Assembly: GCA_035640455.1 (NCBI GenBank)
Contig: DASQWB010000138.1
Location: 1-47,393 of the forward strand
Direction of reading: 5' to 3'
DNA: 47,393 nucleotides
From: AC-50 sp035640455
Lineage (GTDB): Bacteria; Actinomycetota; Thermoleophilia; Gaiellales; Gaiellaceae
This document shows positions 1 through 7,063 of this stretch, piece by piece. Positions within the stretch are counted from its first letter, which is position 1. The number at the start of each line of letters is the position of its first letter. A model generated the notes under the pieces. It searched no databases. It worked only from the letters and a program-made list of their open reading frames with translations, and had not been told where the DNA came from. Both the position numbers and the translations under genes were made by a program.

Positions 1-2
1 GC

Positions 3-83
3 AGGGAGCTCGAGGGGCTCGAGGTGCGGCGGCCAACGCTCGAGGAGATCTATCTCGCGCTCATGGACACGGAGGCCGAATGA
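3..83 (+). CDS. ABC transporter ATP-binding protein, C-terminal end (partial)
   Basis: Only the last 26 codons are in the window, reading RELEGLEVRRPTLEEIYLAL and then MDTEAE before TGA. The pattern 'PTLEEIYLAL' is the usual tail of drug/ABC-2 type exporter ATPases (CcmA/NatA family), where it follows the nucleotide-binding domain. Its stop overlaps the start of the downstream permease by ATGA, so the two are almost certainly co-translated as one exporter. No catalytic motif is visible because the gene starts upstream of the window. Confidence 0.75.
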   Translation, partial: RELEGLEVRRPTLEEIYLALMDTEAE

Positions 84-835
84 GGGTCCTGCTGCACCAG
101 CTCCGCTTCGAGCAGCTGATCTTCTGGCGCAACCGCGAGGCTGCCTTCTTCACCTTCTTCCTGCCGGTGATCTTCTTCGTCCTCTTCGGCGCGATCTACG
201 GCAACGACGTGATCAAGAGCGAGCACGTCAAGGGCTCGTCGTTCCTCGAGGCGGGGATGATCGGCTACGGCGTCGCCTCGACAGCTTTCGCCGGCCTCGC
301 GATCACGCTGACGATCCGCCGCGAGACGGGCGTCTTGAAGCGGATCCGCTCGACGCCGCTGGCACCGGCCGCCTACCTCGCCTCGACGCTCGTCTCGACC
401 TTCGTCGTCTTCCTCGTCGAGGCGGCGATCATCATCGCGCTCGGCCGGCTCCTGTACGGCGTCGGGATCCCCGATCGGCTGTTCTCGCTCGCCCTCGCGC
501 TCGTCCTCGGCGCCGCGTCGTTCGCCGCTCTCGGCGTGGGGCTGACCTCGCTCGTCCGCTCCGCCGAAGGGTCGTCGGCCGTCGTAAACGCCGTCTACCT
601 GCCGATGGCGATCATCTCGGGCACGTTCTTCTCGCCGCACGCCTACCCCCACTTCCTGCGCGCGATCGCCGACGTGCTGCCGCTGACCTACTTCACGCGG
701 CTCTCGCGCGCGATCATGCTGCACGGCCAGGAGATCTGGTCGCAGCCGGGCTCGGTGGCGGCGATCGCGATCTGGGGCGCGATCGGCCTCGCCGCCTCGA
801 TCCGCGGGTTTCGCTGGGAGCCGCGGGAGCGTTAG
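80..835 (+). CDS. ABC-2 type transporter permease
   Basis: A 251-aa integral membrane protein with about six hydrophobic segments (roughly residues 25-43, 58-79, 98-126, 134-158, 169-184 and 226-242), the topology of ABC-2 permeases. The motif around residue 185 ('SGTFF', then a proline-containing loop and 'LPLTYFTRLSRAIM') is typical of drug- or polysaccharide-exporting ABC-2 permeases. It starts at ATG overlapping the ATPase stop (ATGA) and should pair with that ATPase. Substrate cannot be predicted. The start is fixed by the overlap. Confidence 0.88.
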   Translation: MRVLLHQLRFEQLIFWRNREAAFFTFFLPVIFFVLFGAIYGNDVIKSEHVKGSSFLEAGMIGYGVASTAFAGLAITLTIRRETGVLKRIRSTPLAPAAYLASTLVSTFVVFLVEAAIIIALGRLLYGVGIPDRLFSLALALVLGAASFAALGVGLTSLVRSAEGSSAVVNAVYLPMAIISGTFFSPHAYPHFLRAIADVLPLTYFTRLSRAIMLHGQEIWSQPGSVAAIAIWGAIGLAASIRGFRWEPRER

Positions 836-866
836 AGGTTGCGTGAGGTCGGGCAAGGGTCCCGCC

Positions 867-1217
867 ATGGAGCCAGAGCTCGCTTTCGTGACACGGTACT
901 ACGACGTGCCCGGGCTCGAGATCCGGGTCAACTTCGGCGTCTTCGCGGGGCGGGACGCGACGCCGGCCGAGCTCGAGGAGCTCGCGCGCCTGCTCGTGCC
1001 GGAGCTCGACGACGTGTCGGTCGTCTCGGAGCAGCGGCACGAGGTCGGCGAGGACGTGGAGGCGTCCCTGCACCAGGTGCGCGTCGAGGTCGCCGACGAC
1101 CGGCTGCCGGCGGATCCGGAGGAGCGCGAAGACCTGTGCCAACGGCTGCTCGAAGCGGTCGAAGGCTGGGCCCGCGTGTGCATCGCGGACCGCCACGCGG
1201 AGATCGCGGAGCCTTAG
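867..1217 (+). CDS. Hypothetical protein (about 116 aa)
   Basis: A soluble, acidic protein beginning MEPELAFVTRYYDVPGLEIR. I do not recognise the family. The sequence alternates predicted beta strands (YYDVPGLEIRVNFGVFAG, HQVRVEVADD) with helices (PAELEELARLLV, EREDLCQRLLEAVEGWA), suggesting a compact alpha/beta fold. I prefer ATG 867 over an in-frame GTG at 843 because the conserved-looking part starts there. It lies 31 bases after the permease and its stop overlaps the stop region of the convergent aminotransferase. Confidence 0.6.
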   Translation: MEPELAFVTRYYDVPGLEIRVNFGVFAGRDATPAELEELARLLVPELDDVSVVSEQRHEVGEDVEASLHQVRVEVADDRLPADPEEREDLCQRLLEAVEGWARVCIADRHAEIAEP

Positions 1218-2581
1218 CGGGCGGCGACGCCCGCGCGCGCGGCCTTCAGGGCGAAGCCGACGAGCGCCCGTGGCAGCCGCTCCGCTTGCGCGATCACCTC
1301 GTCGAGCGCGGACGCGAAGTACTCGAGATCCGCCTCGGTCACGACGAGCGGCGGCAGCGCCTTCACGACGTTCAGCCGGTGTCCCGCGACCTGGCTCAGG
1401 ATCGCGTGGTCGGAGAAGAGCGGCACGACGACGAGCTGCGCGAAGAGGCCCGGCTGCGTGCGCTCGAGCAGGCGCCACGAGCGCCGCCGCGACTCGGGCT
1501 CGCCGAACTCGATCGCCCACATGAGGCCGAGTCCCCGCACCTCGCGCACGACCTCGTAGCGCTCGACGAGCGGCCGCGTCAGCTCGAGCAGCAGCTCGCC
1601 CAGGCGCGCCGACCGCTCGACCAGCCGCGCCTCGTCGAGCTCCCGCAACGTCGCGAGCCCGGCCGCCATCCCGAGGTCGTTCGGCGCGAAGGTCGAGCCG
1701 TGGCTGAACGAGTGCTCCATCGAGTCGAAGACGGCCTCGTGCACCTCCCGCCGCAGCAGGCAGGCCCCGATCGGCAGGTAGCCGCCCGACAAAGACTTGG
1801 CGATCGTGAGGATGTCGGGCTCGAGGCCCCAGTGTTCCGCGGCCAGGAACCGGCCGGTCCGGCCGAGTCCCGTCTGGACCTCGTCGAGGCAGAACAGCGT
1901 CCCGTAGCGGCGGCAGAGCTCCTGGACACCCTCGAGGTAGCCCGGCTCCGGCAGCACGACGCCCTTGCCCTGGATCGGCTCGAGCAGCACCAGCGCCACG
2001 TCCTCCGCCGCGAGCTCGCGCTCGAGCGCGTCGAGGTCGTTGAACGGCACCCGCACGAAGCCCGGCAGCAGCGGCTGGAACCGGTCGGTGAACTCGGGAT
2101 TGCCGTTCGCGGACAGGGCTCCCAGGGTCAGGCCGTGGAAGCCGTGCTCCGCCGAGACGACCCGGCTCCGGCCGGTCGCGGTGCGGCAGAGCTTGATCGC
2201 CGCCTCGACCGACTCGGCGCCCGAGCTCGTGAAGAGGACGCGGCCGAGGCTTGCCGGCACCCGGCGCAGCAGCTCCTCGGCCAGCAACCCCGGGAGAGTC
2301 GAGACGCCGAGTTGCACCGAGCCCGGCGTGTCGAGCTCGAGCGCCTCGACGAGCGCGTCCCGGATGCGCGGGTTGTTGCGGCCGGTGTTGAACATCCCGA
2401 AGCCGCCGAGCATGTCGAGGAACTGCCGCCCGTCGGCGTCCTCGAGATAGGCGCCGTGAGCGCGAACCCACTGCCGGTCGAACCCGATCGTCCGCAGGAC
2501 GCGGATGAACTGGGGGTTGATCGTCTTCCCGTAGAGGTCGTACTCGCGGCCCGCGCCGGCGTCGATCAACTCTCGTACCAC
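1214..2581 (-). CDS. Class III PLP-dependent aminotransferase
   Basis: A 455-aa protein of the acetylornithine/ornithine/4-aminobutyrate aminotransferase family (fold type I). Recognisable features are the N-terminal substrate region, 'FTSSGAESVEAAIKLCR' (phosphate and cofactor binding), 'FCLDEVQTGLGRTGRF' with the Asp that binds the pyridine nitrogen, and 'ILTIAKSLSGGYLPIGA' with the Schiff-base Lys. Full length for the family. The exact amino donor cannot be read from sequence; an omega-amino acid, diamine or ornithine-type donor is likely. It converges on the upstream small gene and is separated by only a few bases from the decayed ferric-reductase gene, which is read in the same direction. 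Confidence 0.88.
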   Translation of the reverse strand: MVRELIDAGAGREYDLYGKTINPQFIRVLRTIGFDRQWVRAHGAYLEDADGRQFLDMLGGFGMFNTGRNNPRIRDALVEALELDTPGSVQLGVSTLPGLLAEELLRRVPASLGRVLFTSSGAESVEAAIKLCRTATGRSRVVSAEHGFHGLTLGALSANGNPEFTDRFQPLLPGFVRVPFNDLDALERELAAEDVALVLLEPIQGKGVVLPEPGYLEGVQELCRRYGTLFCLDEVQTGLGRTGRFLAAEHWGLEPDILTIAKSLSGGYLPIGACLLRREVHEAVFDSMEHSFSHGSTFAPNDLGMAAGLATLRELDEARLVERSARLGELLLELTRPLVERYEVVREVRGLGLMWAIEFGEPESRRRSWRLLERTQPGLFAQLVVVPLFSDHAILSQVAGHRLNVVKALPPLVVTEADLEYFASALDEVIAQAERLPRALVGFALKAARAGVAAR

Positions 2582-2590
2582 GCGGTGAGC

Positions 2591-3126
2591 CTAGCGCGCC
2601 TCCACGGGCGTGACCGCGCCACCGGCCATGCGCCAGACGAGCAGGCCGGCGACGGACGCCGCCGCTACGCCGTGGAGCAGGACGACCCACGGCATGCCGC
2701 TGTCCGTGCCGGACGCGATGCCGTGCACGAGCGCGAGCGCCCAGACGGCGAACTCGAGGTAGTGCGTGCGGTGCCAGAATGGGTACGACAGGCGCTTGCG
2801 GAAGCGGTTCGCGACGGCCACCGCAGCGAGGAGCTCGAGCGCGACGCGAGCGCGGTCGCGAGCGGCCGGTACGACGACGTCCCGGGGACGAGCACCTGGG
2901 CCAGCGAAAAGGGCACGTAGGTGTCCACGAGGAGCGCGAGCACGTGGACGCCGACGAACGCGCCGGCCAGGAGGCCGACGAAGCGGTGCACGTCCTCGAC
3001 GGCGAAGCGCGGCCGGCGGCGCAGGCGCGCACGGCCCGAGAGCGCGAGGCCGAGGACGACGCTTGCCGTGAGGAGCGCGAACGCGAGCATCCCGCCGGCG
3101 CGGACGGCGTACCAGGCGGTCGTCAC
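2591..3126 (-). pseudogene. Ferric-reductase-like transmembrane protein, frameshifted
   Basis: The first part (MTTAWYAVRAGGMLAFALL..., through 'VHRFVGLLAGAFVGVHVLAL') and the second part ('YPFWHRTHYLEFAVWALALVHG') are adjacent in different frames. Together they give about 178 aa with the helices and paired histidines (VHRF, GVHVL, HRTHY, LVHG) of the ferric-reductase-like haem b membrane domain. Frame is lost near position 2844, where one extra base would restore it (an alanine-rich stretch reads as ALA-VALELL). The start is GTG 3126, which overlaps the ApbE stop (GTGA). In intact relatives this protein passes electrons across the membrane. Here it is broken, by decay or by a sequencing indel; the damage in the two upstream genes favours decay. 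Confidence 0.7.
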
Positions 3127-3971
3127 GCCGCCTCCGGCAGGGAGTCGCGCCACTCGCCGTTCGTCACGACGACGTCACGCGTGAGGAAGCGCCCTGCGAG
3201 GCCGCGCTCGTCGAGCCAGTCGGGGCCGTCGTCGGAGAGCAGGAACGCGGCCTTGGCGCCGACGTCGGCGGCGAGGCAGGTGGGCCGACGACGGTCACCT
3301 CGCTCCAGCGCGACACCGCAGGACGACCGATGCGCGGGTCGACGAGGTGGTGCTGGACGGCGCCGCCGCGCAGCCAGCGCCGGTGCGTGGTCCCGCTCGT
3401 CGCCACACCGCCGTTCTCGAGCCGCACCGAGCCTCCGCGCGGAAGTGCGACGACCGCCCCGCCCCCGCACGGCGACGTCGCCGCCCGTCTACACGAACCC
3501 GTCTCCGGCAAGGAGCGCGAGCGCGTCGTCGACGGCGAGCGCCTTGACGACGCCGTTCAGGTCGAGCCGCACCGGGGCGGTCGTACGAGCACGCGGCCGA
3601 CGAGGTGCACCGAGCGCCATCGACCCGGAGCCGGCGGCCCGGTCGGGCGGGCATCGGGACGAACGGTCGCGAAGTGGCGATCGTACCCTGCCGCCTCGAT
3701 CGCGGCGCCGAGCGTCGGATCGACGAGGCCGCCGGTCTCGACCGCGGCGTCGAGCGCGGCTCGAAGCGCACGCGCGAAGAGCGGCGAGACGACGACGACC
3801 GGCGCGCGAGTCGCGTTGACGAGCGCCAGCTCGCTGTGTGGGCGGAAGCGACTGAAGACGCGATTCCACCTCCGCGAAGAGCCGCTCGACCGCCGCGACC
3901 TGGCGCGTGTCCGCACCGTAGACGGCGACGTCCACGTCCATCTCGCGGAACCGGTGCAGCTCACGAGACAT
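3123..3971 (-). pseudogene. apbE: ApbE (FAD:protein FMN transferase), decayed
   Basis: Pieces of an ApbE protein follow each other in alternating frames: an N-terminal piece (MSRELHRFREMDVDVAVYGA) to about 3860; 'FSRFRPHSELALVNAT' and 'GGLVDPTLGAAIEAAGYDR' to about 3578; 'RLDLNGVVKALAVDDALALL' to 3489; 'GGSVRLENGGVATSGTTHRR' and 'HHLVDPRIGRPA' to about 3285; then 'AADVGAKAAFLLSDDG' to the stop. The ApbE signatures (SELALVN, a DLNGVVK counterpart of D-GG-x-K, and the HHLVDPRIG metal/FAD loop) are all present. At least four frameshifts (near 3860, 3578, 3445 and 3280) and a TAG inside the reading frame at about 3490 break it. Two shifts look like lost bases in C runs. Intact ApbE attaches FMN to flavoproteins outside the membrane. 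Confidence 0.78.
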
Positions 3972-4160
3972 GGGTCTGCACCACGGGCGCCGGATTCGAC
4001 GACGCCGACGCCGACGAGGTGACCGCAGCCGAGGTTGTCGAATGCCCCGGATGGGCGGCGCGGGCGAGTCCCATCGTGACGAGGAAGCCCGCCTCCGAGG
4101 CGGCGGCGAGCGCGCGCTTCGCACGCGACGCTCGGAGGCGGGCCAGCTCGATCGCGTCAT
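3961..4160 (-). pseudogene. Small membrane-anchored protein, probably with a damaged start
   Basis: The frame ending at 3961 encodes a short protein with a helix 'EAGFLVTMGLARAAHPGHS', a Ser/Ala-rich tail and the end 'PAPVVQTHVS'. This matches the layout of small anchored proteins found before apbE and ferric-reductase genes. An ATG at 4160 overlaps the upstream stop as ATGA, the usual junction here, but it is one frame out. The only in-frame start is a GTG at 4188 lying 30 bases inside the upstream gene. Either that GTG is used or there is an indel just after 4160. Given the damage in the two following genes I treat it as probably degraded. Confidence 0.45.
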
Positions 4161-4813
4161 GACCAGCGGTGGCCGGGCGGCGGCGCACCGGCCGGCGGGC
4201 CGGCGAAGCCGCGGTCGAAGCGGAAGTCGTGGTCGCGCAGGCCGTTCACGAAGTCGGTGATCCGCTGCTTGAGGCCGGAGAGGATCTGCTGCTCCTCGGC
4301 CTTCGTCAGCCGGCCGGCGGCGACGTCGGCATCGAGCCGCTTCGTCGCCGAGTCGACGAGCGCCTGGATCAGGTCGTCGACCGACTTGCCACGGTCCTTG
4401 GCGACTTGGGCGAGCGTCTTGCCGGACTCGAGCTGCGTCCGGAGCTCGGCCTCCGTGAGACCGAGGTACGAAGCGGCGGCGTCGAGCTCGCCGAAGTGCA
4501 CGACGTGCCCGCCGCGTGGGCCGAAGAAGAGCGGGAAGTCGCCCGACTCGATGCGCTGCTTGAGCTCGTCGCCCTGCTCCTTCGTCAGCCGGCCCGCGGC
4601 GACGGCTTCGTCGACGCGGTTCTCGAGCGCGTTCTTCAGCGCCGCGCTGAGCGCGCTCGGCGTCACGCCCAGCTGCTTCGCCGCGTCGTTCACGACCGCC
4701 TGGGTATCGTCGTTCGAGCCGATGCGATCGGCCGCGATCGCGGCGCCGCCGCCGGCGACCGCCGCGGCCGCCGCCACGCCGGCGCCGAGCTTCAGCTTGA
4801 GGCCTCTGTCCAT
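4157..4813 (-). CDS. Secreted or membrane-anchored helical repeat protein
   Basis: A 218-aa protein with an N-terminal hydrophobic segment (about residues 10-29) and a mostly helical exterior. It holds two related modules, each ending in 'AAGRLTKEQ...LKQRI' and 'AAGRLTKAEEQ...LKQRI', joined by 'YLGLTEAELRTQLESGKTL', a motif recurrent in actinobacterial extracytoplasmic proteins of unknown function. The tail is Gly/Pro-rich. A strong Shine-Dalgarno (aaaggag) precedes ATG 4813. It lies directly behind the mprAB-like genes, and an array of 11-bp repeats sits 48-90 bases upstream of its start, so it is probably a target of that two-component system. Molecular function is unknown. Confidence 0.8.
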   Translation of the reverse strand: MDRGLKLKLGAGVAAAAAVAGGGAAIAADRIGSNDDTQAVVNDAAKQLGVTPSALSAALKNALENRVDEAVAAGRLTKEQGDELKQRIESGDFPLFFGPRGGHVVHFGELDAAASYLGLTEAELRTQLESGKTLAQVAKDRGKSVDDLIQALVDSATKRLDADVAAGRLTKAEEQQILSGLKQRITDFVNGLRDHDFRFDRGFAGPPAGAPPPGHRWS

Positions 4814-4860
4814 CTCCGTCTCCTTTCGGTGGGGTCACGGAAGGAGGGAAACAGGCGCCG

Positions 4861-4904
4861 CTTAACGCGGGCTAAGAGCGCTCTAAGAAGTCGCTAAGAA
4901 GACG
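4861..4904 (-). promoter_or_regulatory. Four 11-bp direct repeats, probable OmpR-family operator
   Basis: CTTAAC at 4861 and CTAAGA at 4872, 4883 and 4894 are spaced by exactly 11 bases. The last copy contains the stop codon of the kinase gene. On the transcribed strand the motif reads TCTTAG. Spacing of one DNA turn is the hallmark of OmpR/PhoP-family dimers bound head to tail. The same motif and step occur upstream of the HtrA-like gene. Regulator identity is inferred from proximity. Confidence 0.72.
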
Positions 4905-6261
4905 AAGCCGCGGCGCTCGCGCCCGCATCCGCGCCGTCGAGCCGCAGCCGCATGAGCGTGCCGCCGCCCTCGGGCCGCTCGGCCACCACCTCGCCGCCGT
5001 GCGCCTCGGCGACCTGGCGCACGATCGCGAGCCCGAGGCCCGAGCCGGACATGCCCCGCGCGGAGCTGGCTCGGTAGAAGCGATCGAAGACGTACGGCAG
5101 GTCCTCTTCGTCGATCCCGGGGCCGTGGTCGCGCACCGTCACCTCGCCGTCCCGCACCGCGACCTCGACCTCGCCGCCGGGCGGGCTCCACTTCGCCGCG
5201 TTGTCGAGCAGGTTCGCGACCGCGCGCTCGATCGTCGCCGGGACGCCGTGGACGAGGGTCTCCTCGAGGTCGGTCGTGAACGTGATCCCGGGCCGGTTGC
5301 GGCGCGTCCGCTCGACGGCGTCGGCGGCGACGAGGTCGAGCCGCACCTCCTCGGCCTGCGCCGGCTCCCGCTCCCCGCGCGCGAGCTCGATCAGCTCCGC
5401 CACGAGCGTCGTCATCTCGCCGAGCTGCTCGACGACGTCGGTGAGCAGCCGCTCGCGCTCGTCTGCCGGCAGCGAGCGCTCGCTCGCGAGCACCTCGATG
5501 TTGGTCCGCAGACTCGTGAGCGGCGTCCGCAGCTCGTGCGAGGCGTCGGCGACGAGCTGCCGCTGCGCCCGCGTCGACTCCTCGAGCGCGCCGAGCATCG
5601 TGTTGAAGCTCGACGCGAGGCGGCCGAGCTCGTCCTGGCCGCCCGCCTCGATCCGCTCGGAGAGGTCCCGGGTCTCGGTGACTGTCTCCGTCGCCTGGGT
5701 CAGCCGCCGCACCGGCGCGAGCGCCGCGCGTGAGACGAGCAGGCCGAGCCCCGCCGCGAGCGCGATCCCGCCGGCCGCGATCAGGATCAGGAAGAGGGTG
5801 ATCCGCTTCATCGTGTGCGCCACCTCGTCGAGTGGGCGGGCGATCTGGATCGCGAACCCGCTCCAGGGAATCGTCAGCACGCGCATCTTCCTCTCGCCTA
5901 GGTGCGAGTTGCTGAAGTACGCCACGCCCTGCCCGTTCGCGGCTTGACGCGCCCGAGCGTCCACCGGCAGCGGCTGCGACTCGCCGTACGGGCGGAGCGT
6001 CGATCCGTCGGGATAGACGGCCTGTACGTAGTCGATGCCGATGAACTGCCCGGGCAGGTTGAGGAAGAGGCCGCCGCCAGGAAACCGGTCCGGGTGCGGC
6101 CCAGGACCGGTCGTGATCTCGGCCGCGCGGACCTTGAGCCTGCCGTCGAGCTCGCGGTAGAGCTGGTTCCGGACGACGAGCCAGACGACCGCGGAGGCGA
6201 GGACGACCGCGAGGGCGACCGCCGCGGCGGCGACGAGCGTGAGACGGGCGCGGAAGCTCAT
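4894..6261 (-). CDS. Sensor histidine kinase, MprB-like
   Basis: A 455-aa kinase. Membrane helix 1 is about residues 7-30, the extracytoplasmic sensor about 31-153, helix 2 about 154-177, then HAMP (178-231) and a HisKA helix with 'ASHELRTPLTS' (His242). The HATPase domain shows the N box 'ANLLDNAAKWS' (about 349), 'DHGPGID' (378), the F box 'VFDRFYR' and 'GSGLGLAIV' (404). Start ATG 6261 overlaps the regulator stop as ATGA. The domain order and the neighbouring HtrA-type protease resemble mycobacterial MprB, which senses envelope stress. The signal here is inferred. The end of the gene is shared with the operator of the next gene. Confidence 0.92.
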   Translation of the reverse strand: MSFRARLTLVAAAAVALAVVLASAVVWLVVRNQLYRELDGRLKVRAAEITTGPGPHPDRFPGGGLFLNLPGQFIGIDYVQAVYPDGSTLRPYGESQPLPVDARARQAANGQGVAYFSNSHLGERKMRVLTIPWSGFAIQIARPLDEVAHTMKRITLFLILIAAGGIALAAGLGLLVSRAALAPVRRLTQATETVTETRDLSERIEAGGQDELGRLASSFNTMLGALEESTRAQRQLVADASHELRTPLTSLRTNIEVLASERSLPADERERLLTDVVEQLGEMTTLVAELIELARGEREPAQAEEVRLDLVAADAVERTRRNRPGITFTTDLEETLVHGVPATIERAVANLLDNAAKWSPPGGEVEVAVRDGEVTVRDHGPGIDEEDLPYVFDRFYRASSARGMSGSGLGLAIVRQVAEAHGGEVVAERPEGGGTLMRLRLDGADAGASAAASSS

Positions 6262-6938
6262 GCCTCGCGCAGGGCATAGCCGACGCCGCGGACGGTCTGG
6301 ATCAGGCGCGGCTTGCCACCCGCCTCGGTCTTGCGGCGCAGGTAGCCGATGTAGACGTCGAGCGAGTTCGACGCGAACCCGAAGTCGTAGCCCCAGACGC
6401 GCTCGAAGATGACCGAGCGGGTGAGCACCTGGCGCGGGTTCAGCAGGAAGAGCTCGAGCAGCGAGAACTCTGTCCTCGTGAGCTCGACGAGGTCGCCGCC
6501 GCGATGGACCTCCCGCGTTCCGGGGTTCAGCTCGAGGTCGGCGAAGCGCAGGACCTCGCCGGCGCCGTTCGACGAGCGGCGAAGCAAGGCGCGCACGCGC
6601 GCGAGGAGCTCCTCGAGCGCGAAGGGCTTCGTGACGTAGTCGTCGGCGCCCGCGTCGAGACCGGCGACGCGGTTCTCGACCGCGTCCCGCGCGGTCAGCA
6701 TCAGCACGGGCAGCCGGTTGCCGCCGCGGCGAAGCCGGCGGCACATCTCTAGGCCGTCCATGCCCGGCATGAGGACGTCGAGGATGAGCACGTCGGGCTG
6801 CGACTCCTCGACACGCGCGAGGCCCTCGAGCCCGTCGCCGGCGAGGTCGACGTCGTAGCCCTCGAGCTCGAGCGCGCGCCGCAACGACTCCCGCACGGCC
6901 CGTTCGTCGTCGACGACGAGGATCTTCATCGCGGACAT
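6258..6938 (-). CDS. OmpR-family response regulator, MprA-like
   Basis: A 226-aa regulator. The receiver domain has the acidic pair Asp10/Asp11, phospho-acceptor Asp54 in 'VLILDVLMPGMDG', Thr82 and Lys104. The C-terminal winged helix includes 'LVELTRTEFSLLELFLLNP' and 'VWGYDFGFASNSLDVYIGYL', as in PhoB/MprA proteins. ATG 6938 is used here; a second ATG at 6929 is possible. It is transcribed ahead of and overlapping the kinase. CTGAG/CTAAG repeats just upstream (6947-6970) suggest autoregulation. Confidence 0.93.
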   Translation of the reverse strand: MSAMKILVVDDERAVRESLRRALELEGYDVDLAGDGLEGLARVEESQPDVLILDVLMPGMDGLEMCRRLRRGGNRLPVLMLTARDAVENRVAGLDAGADDYVTKPFALEELLARVRALLRRSSNGAGEVLRFADLELNPGTREVHRGGDLVELTRTEFSLLELFLLNPRQVLTRSVIFERVWGYDFGFASNSLDVYIGYLRRKTEAGGKPRLIQTVRGVGYALREA

Positions 6939-6946
6939 TGTGCGTT

Positions 6947-6970
6947 CTGAGTCTGAGAGGTAGCTAAGAG
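6947..6970 (-). promoter_or_regulatory. Short CTGAG/CTAAG repeat cluster before the regulator gene
   Basis: CTGAGAG at 6953 and CTAAGAG at 6964 are 11 bases apart, with another CTGAG at 6947. They match the repeats in the two other arrays and lie 9-32 bases before the regulator start, consistent with autoregulation. The first copy is off the 11-bp step, so this is weaker than the other two sites. Confidence 0.5.
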
Positions 6971-7063
6971 GGCGCCCTCACCCGCCCTGCGGCGTATGCG
7001 CGCGTCCTAGAGCTCGGCGGCGGACCGACTTGCGTTCATTTGTCGGCCTGTCATGCTCGTCTC

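Noticed and set aside
839..2920. A 693-aa plus-strand frame
   Set aside because: Antisense to the aminotransferase, rich in Arg, His and Glu with no domain; the opposite strand has clear PLP-enzyme motifs.
714..3032. A 772-aa minus-strand reading frame
   Set aside because: It is an Arg/Ala-rich shadow of the aminotransferase and neighbouring genes; composition and overlaps are typical of antisense frames in high-GC DNA.
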